The notes beneath the pieces are model-generated. The model saw only the letters and a program-made list of their open reading frames with translations. It searched no databases and had not been told where the DNA came from. The position numbers were made by a program, and so were the translations under genes. From NCBI GenBank assembly GCA_021799945.1, contig JAJYZK010000168.1:1-6966 (forward strand): 6,966 nt of DNA. Direction: 5' to 3'. This document shows positions 1 through 6,014 of this stretch, one piece after another (position 1 is the first letter of the stretch; every line of letters starts with the position of its first letter). This DNA is from Acidobacteriota bacterium. GTDB lineage: Bacteria; Acidobacteriota; Terriglobia; Terriglobales; Acidobacteriaceae.

Positions 1-324
1 GTTCCTCAGACCGTGCGGCTCAGTGTAGAGGAATTGATTCAAATAGGCTGCGGTCGGCAGCATGGCGTTCCTGGAAAGAGAACGGTCGATCCCGGCGGAG
101 CGCGCGGCCGCCACGGCCTGGGCAAAGGCGGGTTCATTCTGTTGCGCCAGCCGGATGGCCGCCTGGAGGCTAATCGCCGGGGGAGTGGAGGCCGGCGGCG
201 CGGCGGAGGCCGAAACACTCTGCGCCGGGGCGCCCGGAGCTGCGAAGGCGAGCAGCAGAGCGGCCGGAATTCCCATCGGCGTCCGGCGCGCCTTTCTGCG
301 CATGGAGGACATCGTAACCAGCAT
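1..324 (-). CDS. TolC-family outer membrane efflux protein, N-terminal part (runs off left edge)
   Basis: Reading the minus strand leftwards from an ATG at 324-322 gives 108 codons open to the window edge. Residues 9-14 are a basic n-region (RRKARR), followed by a hydrophobic stretch at about 19-29 and a likely signal peptidase I site after APA/Q (34-35), so the product is exported. After an Ala/Pro-rich linker, residues 51-78 read ISLQAAIRLAQQNEPAFAQA and onward, the typical first helix of the TolC/OEP fold (PF02321), followed by an LPTAAYLNQF-like entry into the first beta strand. TolC proteins form trimeric outer-membrane channels for tripartite efflux pumps; the rest of any pump is presumably beyond the left edge. 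An in-frame stop at 339-337 limits the start. ATG 324 has AAGG about 10 nt upstream; ATG 312 and 303 are in the same frame and possible. It is divergent from the beta-barrel gene at 660. The family call is fairly secure; the substrate is unknown. Confidence 0.82.
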   Translation of the reverse strand, partial: MLVTMSSMRRKARRTPMGIPAALLLAFAAPGAPAQSVSASAAPPASTPPAISLQAAIRLAQQNEPAFAQAVAAARSAGIDRSLSRNAMLPTAAYLNQFLYTEPHGLRN

Positions 325-433
325 AGTCGGGCAACCTTAAATCAGGCTGAAGAGGCTCGGCGGCGTCCCTCCAGCGGCTAACAAATTGCGGGCGGTCGCG
401 CCCAAACTAAGGCGCTGCCGGGACGCCGCGCAT

Positions 434-483
434 TCGCCTCCGGCCCGGCAGGCGATTCTTGGATGCTGGAGCGGCGATTCGCC
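434..483. promoter_or_regulatory. Candidate operator: GGCGATTC repeats
   Basis: GGCGATTC occurs at 451-458 and 473-480, a 22-bp offset, about two helical turns. The second copy extends into the odd palindrome GGCGA-T-TCGCC (473-483). An inverted TCGCC at 434-438 precedes the first copy. The spacing on one face of the helix and the position in a divergent intergenic region suggest protein binding. No regulator gene is in the window, and the high GC content makes chance GGCG/CGCC pairs common. Confidence 0.3.
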
Positions 484-522
484 GTCCCGATCCGGCCAGC
501 CCCCAGGCATGAGTCCGTCTAA

Positions 523-544
523 ATCGTCAGAATATCGTCAGGCT
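523..544. promoter_or_regulatory. Two tandem 11-bp repeats (ATCGTCAGAAT / ATCGTCAGGCT), candidate response-regulator box
   Basis: Units 523-533 and 534-544 abut exactly and agree at 9 of 11 positions, sharing ATCGTCAG. Adjacent direct repeats with an 11-bp period are the usual binding geometry of OmpR/PhoB-family response regulators, many of which control envelope and metal-efflux genes. The site is 116 bp before the beta-barrel start and about 200 bp before the TolC start. The identity of the regulator is unknown. Confidence 0.35.
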
Positions 545-645
545 ACGACATGTTAACCTCAAGTTCACGGCGGCAGTTTGATCGCGCCGCGATCCATCCC
601 TTCCAACGCAAGCCGGCGGTGGACAATACATCGAAATTTTATGAC

Positions 646-649
646 GGAG
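646..649 (+). promoter_or_regulatory. Ribosome binding site of the beta-barrel gene
   Basis: GGAG lies 10 nt before ATG 660. An in-frame TGA at 642-644 with no start codon between it and 660 fixes this start, although the resulting signal peptide lacks the usual N-terminal Lys or Arg. Confidence 0.55.
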
Positions 650-659
650 TTTTTCCCGC

Positions 660-1658
660 ATGATCATTTTGGCGCTGCTGCTCTGTGCCTTGTTGTTTAC
701 CTATGCGGCTCCCGCGCTTTGGGCCGCTCCCATGACCTTCCCGGCGGCGTCGCCCATTTCCGCCGGCGACTATGTTTATCGCGAGCAGGCGCTGGTTTTT
801 ACCGGAACCGACGGCCGGCGGGCGGCCACCGCGGAAAGCGTCGGTCTTTACGGTTTGAGCCACAACATCACGTTCATTTTCGAGGAAACGCCCTTTCAAT
901 ATAACCAGGTCTCCTCTCCGACGCCGGTCTTTCATACGGAGCACAGTTGGGGTCCCGGAGACATCAGTTTCCTGCCTCGATACACATTCTGGGAGCGGGA
1001 TGGAGTCGGCACGACCAACCGGCTCTCGCTGATCGCCGGCGCGCTGATTCCAGTGGGGCCGCACAACGATTCCAACGCCTATGGCCGACTTCCCGAAATT
1101 CTCCAGCCGGGAACCGGCGCATGGGCCACTAAAAACGGCCTTATCTTTACGCGGCAGACCCTGAATGCCGAAATTGACGGGTACGGCGGCTTCTTGCACC
1201 ACACAGCGTCGGACGGGTATCGGATCGGCAACGAATATTTCGCCGACGACAGTTTGCAGCGCCGGATCGCTCCAAAATTGGCGGACACCGGGGTGCCGAG
1301 CGTAGAGACCTTCCTTTTGCTTGAGACGAATTTGATCGTCAACCAGAAGGACACCGAGCGGACGACCTTCACCGCCGGTCCCGCAGGATCCATCTCCGCG
1401 CCGATCCAGCGTTCTCAGGATGTTGGGGACCCTATGCAGTCCGGCGACCTGGGCCTCGTGGGCATGACCCCGAATCTGACGACGGGAGGCACATTGCTGC
1501 AGTTCGATCCCGGAATCCGCTTTGTGGGGAAAAACTGGGGCTTCGCCGCGCTCGCGGAAATTCCCGGCTACCAGAGCGTCCCGGAGGGAGGTCCCGAGCG
1601 CAATCTTGGATTGCTTCTGGTGTACCGCCATGTCTGGTTTACCAGACATCATTTATAG
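660..1658 (+). CDS. Predicted outer membrane beta-barrel 'transporter' (MetA-pathway / Phenol_MetA_deg-like)
   Basis: The product has 332 residues. Residues 1-22 are a hydrophobic signal peptide ending ALWA/AP, unusual in having no basic residue before the hydrophobic core. The rest alternates short amphipathic strands with polar turns. Stretches such as GDISFLPRYTFWERDGVGTT (100-119), LSLIAGALIPVG (122-133), RLPEILQPGTGAW (143-155), a VETFLLLETNLI strand (215-226) and GGTLLQFDPGIRFVGKNWGF (276-295) match what I know of the family annotated 'transporter, MetA-pathway of phenol degradation' (PF13557). Members are outer-membrane barrels often located near heavy-metal efflux genes; their substrates are mostly unproven. 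Residues about 239-274 form a longer, Gly/Ser/Pro-rich loop. The barrel should end at the aromatic pair W326-F327, but five residues (TRHHL) follow, encoded by a palindrome next to a tandem duplication. It is divergent from the TolC gene and 108 bp upstream of the HMA-like gene. The barrel call is good; the family call is moderately sure. Confidence 0.72.
   Translation: MIILALLLCALLFTYAAPALWAAPMTFPAASPISAGDYVYREQALVFTGTDGRRAATAESVGLYGLSHNITFIFEETPFQYNQVSSPTPVFHTEHSWGPGDISFLPRYTFWERDGVGTTNRLSLIAGALIPVGPHNDSNAYGRLPEILQPGTGAWATKNGLIFTRQTLNAEIDGYGGFLHHTASDGYRIGNEYFADDSLQRRIAPKLADTGVPSVETFLLLETNLIVNQKDTERTTFTAGPAGSISAPIQRSQDVGDPMQSGDLGLVGMTPNLTTGGTLLQFDPGIRFVGKNWGFAALAEIPGYQSVPEGGPERNLGLLLVYRHVWFTRHHL
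1631..1648 (+). repeat. Perfect palindrome TGTCTGGT-TT-ACCAGACA at the 3' end of the barrel gene
   Basis: An 8-bp inverted repeat with a 2-nt centre (7-bp stem with a TTTA loop in practice) encodes H-V-W-F-T-R-H just before the stop codon. No T-tract follows, so it is not a standard intrinsic terminator, though it could protect the mRNA 3' end. The right arm plus C (CCAGACATC, 1642-1650) recurs at 1681-1689. Confidence 0.6.
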
Positions 1659-1678
1659 CTTGGTTCATAGCTTGGTTC
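1655..1678 (+). repeat. Perfect 12-bp tandem duplication (ATAGCTTGGTTC x2) across the stop codon
   Basis: ATAGCTTGGTTC at 1655-1666 is repeated exactly at 1667-1678. The first copy contains the TAG stop (1656-1658) of the beta-barrel gene. It looks like a recent slippage or template-switching event; it does not change the reading frame because it lies at and after the stop. Confidence 0.75.
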
Positions 1679-1705
1679 CCCCAGACATCCTCCGTAACCG
1701 TGAGC

Positions 1706-1729
1706 AGCGGGATTTGAGGTCGCTTTTTT
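1706..1729 (+). terminator. Weak terminator-like stem with T-run
   Basis: AGCG (1706-1709) can pair with CGCT (1721-1724), with one G-T extension, and is followed immediately by TTTTT. The stem is only 4-5 bp, so this is a weak candidate for partial termination between the beta-barrel and HMA-like genes. Confidence 0.22.
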
Positions 1730-1766
1730 AGCGGAAAGAGTCAATTTTCAGAAACGAGACTGTTGC

Positions 1767-2258
1767 ATGCCCTTCATGTCGAATTTCGCCAAAGGAGAGT
1801 GGTCTGCTCCTTTCGCAGTCCTTACCTTCGCCGCCATCGCATTCACAACCTGCGGCTGGGCGTCCGCCACGCCGGCCGCCACGGCTGGTAGCGCACCTGC
1901 GCCCGCGCCGAATATCGCTGCGCCAAAGCCCGGCGCGGCGGCGCTTCCGGGAACGCGGCTGCCCGCATTCGCGGGAGATGTGGAGGTTCAGGTTCTCGGC
2001 GTAGCCATCCCGTTCACGTCCTTCGGCGTCGTTCATCGTTTGCAGACGGTTCCCGGGGTAGTGAACGTTCAGTTCAACCTGAAGCAGGGAGAGGCGATTC
2101 TGAGGCTTAAGCCCGGGGCCTACGTGACGGACGAGATTCTGCGGAATGCGGTCCGCAATGCAAGCTATACCCCGGGCGAGATTGCGTGGGCCTCAACACA
2201 AGACCAATTGAATCATGCGCGGGAGCAAAAACTCAGCGCGGTGAAGCTGGCGAAATAG
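1767..2258 (+). CDS. Exported protein with a cysteine-free HMA-like (ferredoxin-fold) domain
   Basis: The product has 163 residues. A signal peptide covers about 1-34, with K9, a hydrophobic core at 16-28 and a cleavage site WASA/TP. An Ala/Pro-rich linker follows to about residue 69. Residues 71-139 show the beta-alpha-beta-beta-alpha-beta order of heavy-metal-associated domains (PF00403): strand VEVQVLGV (72-79), helix FGVVHRLQTVPGV (86-98), strands VNVQFNL and EAILRLKP, then ILRNAVRNASYTPGEI (124-139). In HMA domains the first loop reads GMxCxxC and binds Cu, Hg or Zn through both cysteines; here it reads GVAIPFTSFG, with Ile81 and Thr84 at the cysteine positions. The only cysteine, C29, is in the signal peptide. 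It may therefore not bind soft metals in the usual way, and could be a structural, protein-binding or sensor relative. Tail residues 140-163 are charged. The start at 1767 has only a weak GAGA upstream; ATG 1776 is possible. Its place after a transporter-like barrel suggests an envelope or metal context. Confidence 0.7.
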   Translation: MPFMSNFAKGEWSAPFAVLTFAAIAFTTCGWASATPAATAGSAPAPAPNIAAPKPGAAALPGTRLPAFAGDVEVQVLGVAIPFTSFGVVHRLQTVPGVVNVQFNLKQGEAILRLKPGAYVTDEILRNAVRNASYTPGEIAWASTQDQLNHAREQKLSAVKLAK

Positions 2259-2265
2259 AGTGAAA

Positions 2266-2289
2266 CTTCCCCCCTGAGCGGGGATGAAG
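2266..2289 (+). terminator. Stem-loop after the HMA-like gene
   Basis: CTTC-CCCC (2266-2273) pairs with GGGG-(AT bulge)-GAAG (2280-2289) around the loop CTGAGC, starting 7 nt after the TAG stop. This is eight base pairs with a 2-nt bulge. No U-run follows, so it may act as a transcript 3' end or an mRNA stabiliser rather than a classic intrinsic terminator. Confidence 0.35.
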
Positions 2290-2463
2290 CCGGCGGATCG
2301 AGTTCTCCCAGTCGGCGCCGAAGAGATCCTTCTCGGCGATTCCGCCGCTGAGCGGCTGCTCCCTCGGCAAATGGACCGGGGGCGCGATCCCGGCTTTCTC
2401 GCCGGGCGGTCCCGCCGGCCAGGACGGCGAATGTCGGAAGATCCCCGGCGGCGAGCGTGAGCC

Positions 2464-2493
2464 TTGTCACACTGCCGTTGGCTTCGATATACT
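2464..2493 (+). promoter_or_regulatory. Sigma70-like promoter for the cytochrome/DUF1501 operon
   Basis: TTGTCA (2464-2469, 5 of 6 to TTGACA) and TATACT (2488-2493, 5 of 6 to TATAAT) are separated by 18 bp. This is the best-matching sigma70-type pair I found in the window, in a GC-rich region where AT-rich hexamers are rare. Transcription would begin near 2500 and give a leader of about 160 nt before ATG 2663. Confidence 0.5.
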
Positions 2494-2508
2494 TCTGCCG
2501 CCGGATTC

Positions 2509-2554
2509 TTCCCGCCAGCCCCGCGCGGAATGAGGGGAACCTAGGCGGCGGGAA
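2509..2554 (+). repeat. Nested inverted repeats in the operon leader
   Basis: TTCCCGCC (2509-2516) is complementary to GGCGGGAA (2547-2554). Inside it, CCCC (2519-2522) can pair with GGGG (2534-2537). Right after comes a small hairpin GGGC-TAC-GCCC (2557-2567). Together these would fold the first part of the leader just downstream of the predicted transcription start. No known riboswitch or RNA family is recognised. Confidence 0.35.
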
Positions 2555-2647
2555 TTGGGCTACGCCCGACTGGAGCGCCTCGCGGGTTCTGGCTGAGCCG
2601 GCATCGACAGCTCATCAACCTGCGCAGACAGGGAAGCTGAGCCGGGC

Positions 2648-2651
2648 GAGG
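2648..2651 (+). promoter_or_regulatory. Ribosome binding site of the cytochrome gene
   Basis: GAGG lies 11 nt before ATG 2663, a slightly long spacing. It supports this start over in-frame downstream alternatives such as TTG 2747, which has no Shine-Dalgarno sequence and would leave the signal peptide without its basic region. Confidence 0.45.
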
Positions 2652-2662
2652 TTTCCGTCACC

Positions 2663-5600
2663 ATGCCTTTGTTGCCGAATGGTCGAGGCTCTTTCCGTTT
2701 TCATTCCGTCAGCACGCAACGAGGGCACTGGTCGGCGCGCCGCGGCTTGGTCCTGGCGCTACCTGTGGCCGCAGTCCTGGTAACCGCGGGTATCGGTTGC
2801 CGAGCCGGCAAGTCGCATTCCAGCGGCGCGCAAGGCGCTCAGCGAGTCGATTTCAATCGCGACGTCCAGCCGATTATCGCGGCGAATTGTCTCAGTTGCC
2901 ATGGCCCCGATCCGGAGGCGCGGAAGGCCGGCCTGCGGCTGGATCTGCAGGAAACCGCATTCCTCAAGCGTCCGGGCAAGCCCGATGCGATCGTTCCCGG
3001 CCACCCGGAGCGGAGCGAGTTGATCCGGCGCATCGAATCCAAAGATCCGCACGTGCTCATGCCGCAAAACGCCCAGGGTGAGGCCCAGCCCCTGAAGCCG
3101 CGCGAGATCGCGATCCTCAAGGAATGGATCCGGGAAGGCGCGCACTATGAGCCGCACTGGGCCTTTCAAAGGCCGGTGCGGCCTCCGCTGCCTGCCGTTA
3201 AAAATGCGGGATGGGCGAAGACTCCGATCGACAGATTTATTCTCGCCCGCCTGGAGAAAGAGGGCTTGCAGCCATCGCCGGAAGCCAGCAAGGCGGTGTT
3301 GATCCGGCGCGTCACCCTCGATCTGACGGGGCTGCTTCCCACCCCCGCGGAGGTGAATGCGTTTCTGGCGGACGACTCCCCGCAGGCGTATGAAAAGGTT
3401 GTCGACCGGCTCCTGGCCAGCCCGCGCTACGGCGAACAGCGCGCGCGCTATTGGCTCGACTATGCGCGCTATGCCGATACCTATGGGCTGCATTTCGACA
3501 ACAACCGGCACATCTGGCCCTATCGCGATTACCTGATTCGGTCGTTCAACGAGAACAAGCCCTTCGACCGCTTCGCCATGGAGCAGATCGCCGGCGATCT
3601 GATGCCGGCGGCCAATATCGATTCGATCGTCGCCACCGGTTATGTCCGTTCCGGAGTGAGCAGCAACGAGGGCGGCACGATTACCGAGGAGTTGCGGGTA
3701 AACATCGCCAGGGAGCGGACGGAGGCCTACGGAGCGGCTTTTCTCGGTTTGACCGTGGGCTGCGCGGTGTGCCACGACCACAAGTACGATCCCACGACAC
3801 AGAAGGACTTCTATCAGCTCAGCGGTTTTTTCAACAATATCGACGAGGAGCCGTTCAACGGAGATCAGCCGGACTGGGCCCCGGTGATTCGCATTCCCCC
3901 GCAGCGAAACCTGGATGCATACAACCGGATCCTGGCGCGCCGCTCGGCTCTCGCCTACCAGTTGCGCGCGGCGAGGATGCGGGATCGTGGGGCGATTCCC
4001 CAGTGGCTGGCGTCGAAACAGCATCTTCCCCAGGCGGTTTCTCCCGCGGGGATGCAGCTTCGGCTCCGGCTGGACGAGGGCGGCGGTGGCGTGCTGCGCA
4101 ACACGGCGCCGTGGGCCGCAATCAAGGAATTTCCCATTGGCAAGTTTCCGCCCCAATGGGGAGAAACGACGTGGCTGTGGCCGGACTTCCGGATGGACAC
4201 CAGCACCCGCATCGTGCTGGGTCAGACGGGTGATTTCGAGTGGAATCAGCCCTTCTCCGCGGGCGGATGGTTCATGCTCCGGGCGGCGCCGCACTTCTCT
4301 GTATCGAAGGATCCCGGCACGCTGCTCTCGAAGATGGATATGACGCAGAAGGGCCGCGGCTGGGACATGTCGGAGGCGCAGGGAGCGGTCGAGGTCGATC
4401 TGGTGAACCAGGCGCCGCAGCGAGCCTTGAAGGTTGTGACCCGGAAGCCGGTGGCCGTGCGGGGTGAGTGGCATTACCTCTTTTTCACCTATGACGGTTC
4501 CGGCCGTGCGGCGGGAGTGAAAATCTATGTAGATGGAGAACCGGCGGCGACCAAGTCGATCTCCGACACGCTGGACCGGGCAAGCATTCGCACCGCTGCT
4601 CCGATGCAACTTGGCTGGAGGGCGCCGGATGCGCTTCCGGCGCGGGAAACGCGCTACCAGGATTTGCGCCTTTACAGCCGGGAGTTGACCGGCGACGAGG
4701 CGGCTCGGCTGCCGTATGAAGATTACGTGGCCGAGATTGTGAGCCGGCCTGTCGCCTCGTGGAATCGCGATCAATGGCATGTCGTCGATGCGTTTTATTC
4801 CGAAAATGTCGATGGCGCGACCATGGCCGCCCGGCGGGAGATCCAGGCGCTCGATGCCCAGCTCGACAAGCTTGCGGCTGGCGGAGTCACCAGTCTGGTG
4901 GCCCGGGAGAAGCCTTCGGTCGCCTATGCCGATGTGTTGACCCGCGGAATCTACACGGCCCGGACACAACGGGTGGAGGCGAATACTCCGCACTTCCTGC
5001 CTCCGCTGCCCGCCGGCGAGCCGCATGATCGTCTCGCGCTGGCGGAGTGGACGGTGAGCCCGGCGAATCCTTTGACCGCGCGGGTGACCGTGAACCGGAT
5101 GTGGAACGAACTGTTCGGCGCCGGCATCGTCGAGACGACCGAGGATTTCGGGATCATGGGCCAGAGGCCCTCCAACCCCGAGCTGCTCGACTGGCTGGCG
5201 GTGGAGTTTCGCGAGAGCGGCTGGAACGTGAAGCACATGTACAAGCTGATGGTCATGTCGGCCGCCTACCGCCAGAGCGCTCGCTCCACTCCCGACCGGA
5301 TGGCGAAGGATCCGAAGAACCTTTTGCTGGCGCGCGGCCCGCGCTATCGCATGGACGCGGAGATGTTGCGCGACATCGCGCTGCAATCCAGCGGGCTGCT
5401 GGTGGGCGAAATCGGCGGCCCGAGCGTGAAGCCCTATCAGCCGCCGAATGTCTGGGAGTCCGTGGGCTACCCCAGCAGCGACACCACCAAATACAAGCAG
5501 GATCACGGCGACGCGCTCTATCGCCGCAGCCTCTACACCTACTGGAAGCGCATGGCGATGCCTCCCGACATGGAGGCCTTCGACGCCCCGGCCAGGGACG

Positions 5601-5974
5601 CGGTATGCACCCGGCGCCAGCGAACGGATACGCCGTTGCAGGCTCTGGTGACCATGAACGACCCGCAGTGGGTGGAGGCCTCGCGCGTCTTCGCCCAGCG
5701 GCTCATCGAAAGCGGCGGCGCCAACTCGGCCCAGCGGATCCGGAGCTTGAGCGACGTACTGCTTTCGCACGATCCCACGCCGCGGATGGAGGCCGTTCTT
5801 GAGGGCTCGCTGGAGCAAATGGAGCAACACTACGAGGCGGATCCGAAGGCGGCTCGCGAGTTGATCGCCGTCGGGGAAAAGAAGGCCGATCCCGCTATCC
5901 CGCCCCCCGAGCTTGCGGCCTGGACGATGGTGGTGAGCGAGGCGTTCAACCTGGACGAGACGCTGAATAAATAA
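2663..5974 (+). CDS. PSCyt1-PSCyt2 (DUF1549)-LamG-like-PSD1 (DUF1553) cytochrome lipoprotein
   Basis: The product has 1103 residues, a normal length for this multidomain family. Residues 20-46 form a basic then hydrophobic signal ending TAGIGC; C46 could be lipidated, though Gly at -3 is atypical for a lipobox. Domains in order: planctomycete cytochrome c (PSCyt1, PF07635) at about 66-160 with haem motif CLSCH (76-80) and M133 in DPHVLMPQ as a possible distal ligand; PSCyt2/DUF1549 (PF07583) at about 186-395, with TPIDRFILARLEKEGL, the LDLTGLLPTP motif and a second CxxCH in CAVCHDHKYDP (367-377); a concanavalin/LamG-like region at about 465-685 (FSAGGWFML, GEWHYLFFTYDG, IYVDGEPA, LRLYSREL); and PSD1/DUF1553 (PF07587) at about 785-1060, with NPLTARVTVNRMWNELFGAG and TDTPLQALVTMNDPQWVEAS. 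The protein is probably exported and haem-loaded by the cytochrome c maturation system; the LamG part suggests glycan or protein binding. The substrate and reaction of the family are not established. A DUF1501 gene follows 40 bp downstream, the usual partner. Confidence 0.93.
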   Translation: MPLLPNGRGSFRFHSVSTQRGHWSARRGLVLALPVAAVLVTAGIGCRAGKSHSSGAQGAQRVDFNRDVQPIIAANCLSCHGPDPEARKAGLRLDLQETAFLKRPGKPDAIVPGHPERSELIRRIESKDPHVLMPQNAQGEAQPLKPREIAILKEWIREGAHYEPHWAFQRPVRPPLPAVKNAGWAKTPIDRFILARLEKEGLQPSPEASKAVLIRRVTLDLTGLLPTPAEVNAFLADDSPQAYEKVVDRLLASPRYGEQRARYWLDYARYADTYGLHFDNNRHIWPYRDYLIRSFNENKPFDRFAMEQIAGDLMPAANIDSIVATGYVRSGVSSNEGGTITEELRVNIARERTEAYGAAFLGLTVGCAVCHDHKYDPTTQKDFYQLSGFFNNIDEEPFNGDQPDWAPVIRIPPQRNLDAYNRILARRSALAYQLRAARMRDRGAIPQWLASKQHLPQAVSPAGMQLRLRLDEGGGGVLRNTAPWAAIKEFPIGKFPPQWGETTWLWPDFRMDTSTRIVLGQTGDFEWNQPFSAGGWFMLRAAPHFSVSKDPGTLLSKMDMTQKGRGWDMSEAQGAVEVDLVNQAPQRALKVVTRKPVAVRGEWHYLFFTYDGSGRAAGVKIYVDGEPAATKSISDTLDRASIRTAAPMQLGWRAPDALPARETRYQDLRLYSRELTGDEAARLPYEDYVAEIVSRPVASWNRDQWHVVDAFYSENVDGATMAARREIQALDAQLDKLAAGGVTSLVAREKPSVAYADVLTRGIYTARTQRVEANTPHFLPPLPAGEPHDRLALAEWTVSPANPLTARVTVNRMWNELFGAGIVETTEDFGIMGQRPSNPELLDWLAVEFRESGWNVKHMYKLMVMSAAYRQSARSTPDRMAKDPKNLLLARGPRYRMDAEMLRDIALQSSGLLVGEIGGPSVKPYQPPNVWESVGYPSSDTTKYKQDHGDALYRRSLYTYWKRMAMPPDMEAFDAPARDAVCTRRQRTDTPLQALVTMNDPQWVEASRVFAQRLIESGGANSAQRIRSLSDVLLSHDPTPRMEAVLEGSLEQMEQHYEADPKAARELIAVGEKKADPAIPPPELAAWTMVVSEAFNLDETLNK

Positions 5975-6003
5975 TGCGAAGCCTCGGCGAAGGCCGCGCG
6001 CGC

Positions 6004-6010
6004 AGGAGGA
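6004..6010 (+). promoter_or_regulatory. Strong Shine-Dalgarno site of the DUF1501 gene
   Basis: AGGAGGA, 4 nt before ATG 6015, is the strongest ribosome binding site in the window. It decides for the 6015 start over ATG 6093, which would give a more typical short N-terminus but has no Shine-Dalgarno sequence. Confidence 0.7.
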
Positions 6011-6014
6011 ACCG

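Larger units (their letters stand above)
325..659. other. Divergent intergenic region with candidate operators
   Basis: This 335-bp gap separates the leftward TolC gene from the rightward beta-barrel gene, so it should carry promoters for both strands. I see no gene in it. It contains a GC-rich hairpin (GGGCG-GTCG-CGCCC, 390-403), a group of GGCGATTC repeats (434-483), two abutting 11-bp direct repeats (523-544), and an imperfect dyad AACCTCAAGTT (555-565). No sigma70 promoter with two good hexamers stands out on either strand, which would be consistent with activator-dependent promoters, but that is inference. Confidence 0.6.
2259..2662. other. Intergenic region, no convincing gene; stem-loop, promoter and structured leader
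   Basis: This gap of about 400 bp separates the left block from the cytochrome operon. It starts with a stem-loop 7 nt after the preceding stop and carries a promoter at 2464-2493 and a leader of about 160 nt. CTGAGC(G/C)GG-type motifs occur at 2274, 2348, 2593 and 2637, and the 10-bp GCTGAGCCGG is a direct repeat at 2592-2601 and 2636-2645. A minus-strand reading frame at about 2213-2470 contains a protein-like stretch (EANGSVTRLTLAAGDLPTF) but then becomes Arg-rich, overlaps the 3' end of the upstream gene and has no recognisable family. I do not call it. Confidence 0.5.

Noticed and set aside
13..381. Plus-strand open frames (13-381 and 62-340) at the left edge
   Set aside because: They are antisense to the TolC N-terminus; the minus-strand translation has a signal peptide and TolC helix, the plus-strand ones are Arg/Gly-rich.
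390..403. Hairpin GGGCG-GTCG-CGCCC as a terminator
   Set aside because: It lies upstream of both divergent genes, has no T-run on either side, and such short GC stems are expected by chance at this GC content.
639..1652. Minus-strand open frame of 337 codons opposite the barrel gene
   Set aside because: Low-complexity, Arg-rich translation without a signal or family motif; the plus-strand product has a signal peptide and recognisable barrel strands.
1655..1678. Tandem repeat as an insertion-sequence target-site duplication or attachment site
   Set aside because: The two copies are directly adjacent with nothing between them and no transposase or integrase is nearby; slippage or template switching is simpler.
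2457..2783. Plus-strand 108-codon frame overlapping the cytochrome start
   Set aside because: Overlaps the promoter and the signal-peptide coding region in another frame, with no ribosome binding site or recognisable domain.
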